DNA from: Hyphomicrobiales bacterium
Lineage (GTDB): Bacteria > Pseudomonadota > Alphaproteobacteria > Rhizobiales > Xanthobacteraceae
Assembly: GCA_023266695.1 (NCBI GenBank)
Contig: JAHFPO010000119.1
Span: forward strand, 1-7,302
Direction: 5' to 3'
DNA: 7,302 nt
This document shows positions 6,669-7,302 of the stretch, in pieces. The position numbers were made by a program, and so were the translations under genes. The first letter of the stretch is position 1; each line of letters begins with the position of its first letter. The notes beneath the pieces were generated by a model. It had not been told where the DNA came from. It made no database searches and was given only the letters and a program-made list of their open reading frames with translations.

Positions 6669-6674
6669 GAGGGA
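6669..6674 (+). promoter_or_regulatory. Shine-Dalgarno of the DUF6460 gene
   Basis: GAGGGA lies five bases before the ATG at 6680-6682 and supports that start over the later in-frame ATG six codons into the protein. The 120 bp between this gene and the divergent methyltransferase start (6560-6679) must carry both promoters; on the minus strand TTGACC (6608-6613), with TTTGGT 17 bases on, is a possible weak one. I see no clear promoter on the plus strand. Confidence 0.6.
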
Positions 6675-6679
6675 AAACC

Positions 6680-6955
6680 ATGGCCAACGGCACAATGGAA
6701 CGGTTCTTCGGAGGATCGCCCTTCTGGGTAGTGATCCGACTGCTCCTGCTTTCGATCGTGATCGGGGTGCTGTTGTCGGCGCTCGGCTTCGATCCCTGGA
6801 ACATCATCCAGAGCATCGAGCGGCTGATCCGAAAAATCTATAATCTAGGCTTCGAGGCGGTGGAATGGTTGTGGCGCTATTTTCTGCTCGGCGCCGTGCT
6901 GGTGGTCCCGATCTGGCTGATCGTGCGGCTGGTGCGCACGGGCACGGGGCGCTGA
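6680..6955 (+). CDS. DUF6460 small two-helix inner-membrane protein
   Basis: The product has 91 residues and two predicted membrane helices, at about 15-37 and 66-85, joined by an amphipathic stretch (IIQSIERLIRKIYNLGFEAVEWLWRY). The sequence matches my memory of DUF6460 proteins, which are small and common in Hyphomicrobiales: an aromatic GGSPFWVVIRLLLLS entry to helix 1, then ALGFDPWNI, then NLGFEAVE and FLLGAVLVVPIWLIVRLV in helix 2. Both termini would lie on the same side of the membrane; the basic ends suggest the cytoplasm. No function is known, and no catalytic residues are visible. It is divergent from the methyltransferase gene and convergent with pyrD, from which only 14 bp separate it. 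No terminator hairpin is visible in that gap. Confidence 0.8.
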   Translation: MANGTMERFFGGSPFWVVIRLLLLSIVIGVLLSALGFDPWNIIQSIERLIRKIYNLGFEAVEWLWRYFLLGAVLVVPIWLIVRLVRTGTGR

Positions 6956-6969
6956 GCTCGACGGAACGA

Positions 6970-7302
6970 TCACCGCTCGGCGCGGATCGCCTCCGCATCC
7001 TTACCGATCACTTTGGCAAGTGAATCGTGGCCGTCGCGATTGAGGCGTTCAAGAAGTCCAATCTTGATATCGTCGATTAGGCTCAAGCCTTTGTAGATTA
7101 ACGCGGTATAGAGTTGAATCAAAGTCGCGCCGGCGCGGATTTTTTGCCAGGCAGCTTCGGCTGAATCGATCCCGCCGACCCCGATGAGCGGGAAAGCGCC
7201 TTCAACGCGCAGATAGGTCTCGGCGAGCATTCGAGTCGAAATGGCGAACAGCGGCTTGCCCGAAAGCCCGCCCGTTTCTCTCTTGTTCGGATCGCGCAAC
7301 GA
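6970..7302 (-). CDS. pyrD: Dihydroorotate dehydrogenase (quinone), class 2, C-terminal part (cut by window edge)
   Basis: These are the last 110 residues of PyrD, a membrane-associated FMN enzyme that oxidises dihydroorotate to orotate with quinone as acceptor in de novo pyrimidine synthesis; class 2 enzymes are about 350 residues, so the N-terminal two thirds lie right of the window. Diagnostic features are ETGGLSGKPLF, then STRMLAETY, the FMN-phosphate-binding loop FPLIGVGGIDSAE, and GATLIQLYTALIYKG, all in the order expected near the end of the TIM barrel. The open frame continues to the last base of the window, so no start is visible; the TTG at 7297-7299 is an ordinary leucine codon. The gene ends at a TGA (6970-6972) 14 bp from the DUF6460 stop. 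Part of it (about 7061-7130) is markedly AT-richer than its neighbours and uses codons such as TTA, CTA and AAA. Confidence 0.95.
   Translation of the reverse strand, partial: SLRDPNKRETGGLSGKPLFAISTRMLAETYLRVEGAFPLIGVGGIDSAEAAWQKIRAGATLIQLYTALIYKGLSLIDDIKIGLLERLNRDGHDSLAKVIGKDAEAIRAER

Overview
This is a GC-rich, gene-dense chromosomal segment that looks alphaproteobacterial, most likely from the Hyphomicrobiales (Rhizobiales). The evidence is a PodJ-type polarity protein, a TIGR02186 (Alph_Pro_TM) protein and a DUF6460 protein, all families I know essentially from alphaproteobacteria. I cannot name a genus. I see no mobile element, CRISPR array, tRNA, rRNA, phage gene or toxin-antitoxin pair.

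Layout from left to right: (1) the first 138 codons of an acyl-CoA dehydrogenase on the minus strand, running off the left edge; (2) a 342-bp divergent intergenic region with an AT-rich core, a CtrA-like site, an in-phase direct repeat and four GANTC motifs; (3) a 1014-residue PodJ-like polarity protein on the plus strand, with coiled coils, one membrane segment and four periplasmic Sel1 repeats; (4) after 104 bp, a two-gene operon of a TauE/SafE-type permease and a TIGR02186 membrane-anchored periplasmic protein, joined by a 4-bp ATGA overlap; (5) a convergent TPR-plus-SAM-methyltransferase gene on the minus strand, whose 3' end overlaps the TIGR02186 gene by 66 bp; (6) a divergent small two-TM DUF6460 protein; (7) the last 110 codons of quinone-dependent dihydroorotate dehydrogenase (pyrD) on the minus strand, convergent with DUF6460 and running off the right edge.

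Functionally the window is a mosaic rather than one system: acyl-CoA oxidation, cell polarity, a sulfur-type anion exporter with its usual partner of unknown function, a methyltransferase of unknown substrate, and pyrimidine synthesis. I find no convincing new defence or mobile system. The points most worth checking are the podJ upstream region (possible cell-cycle control by CtrA and CcrM), the apparent lack of the peptidoglycan-binding domain at the PodJ C-terminus, the permease/TIGR02186 pair, and the overprinted tail of the methyltransferase gene.
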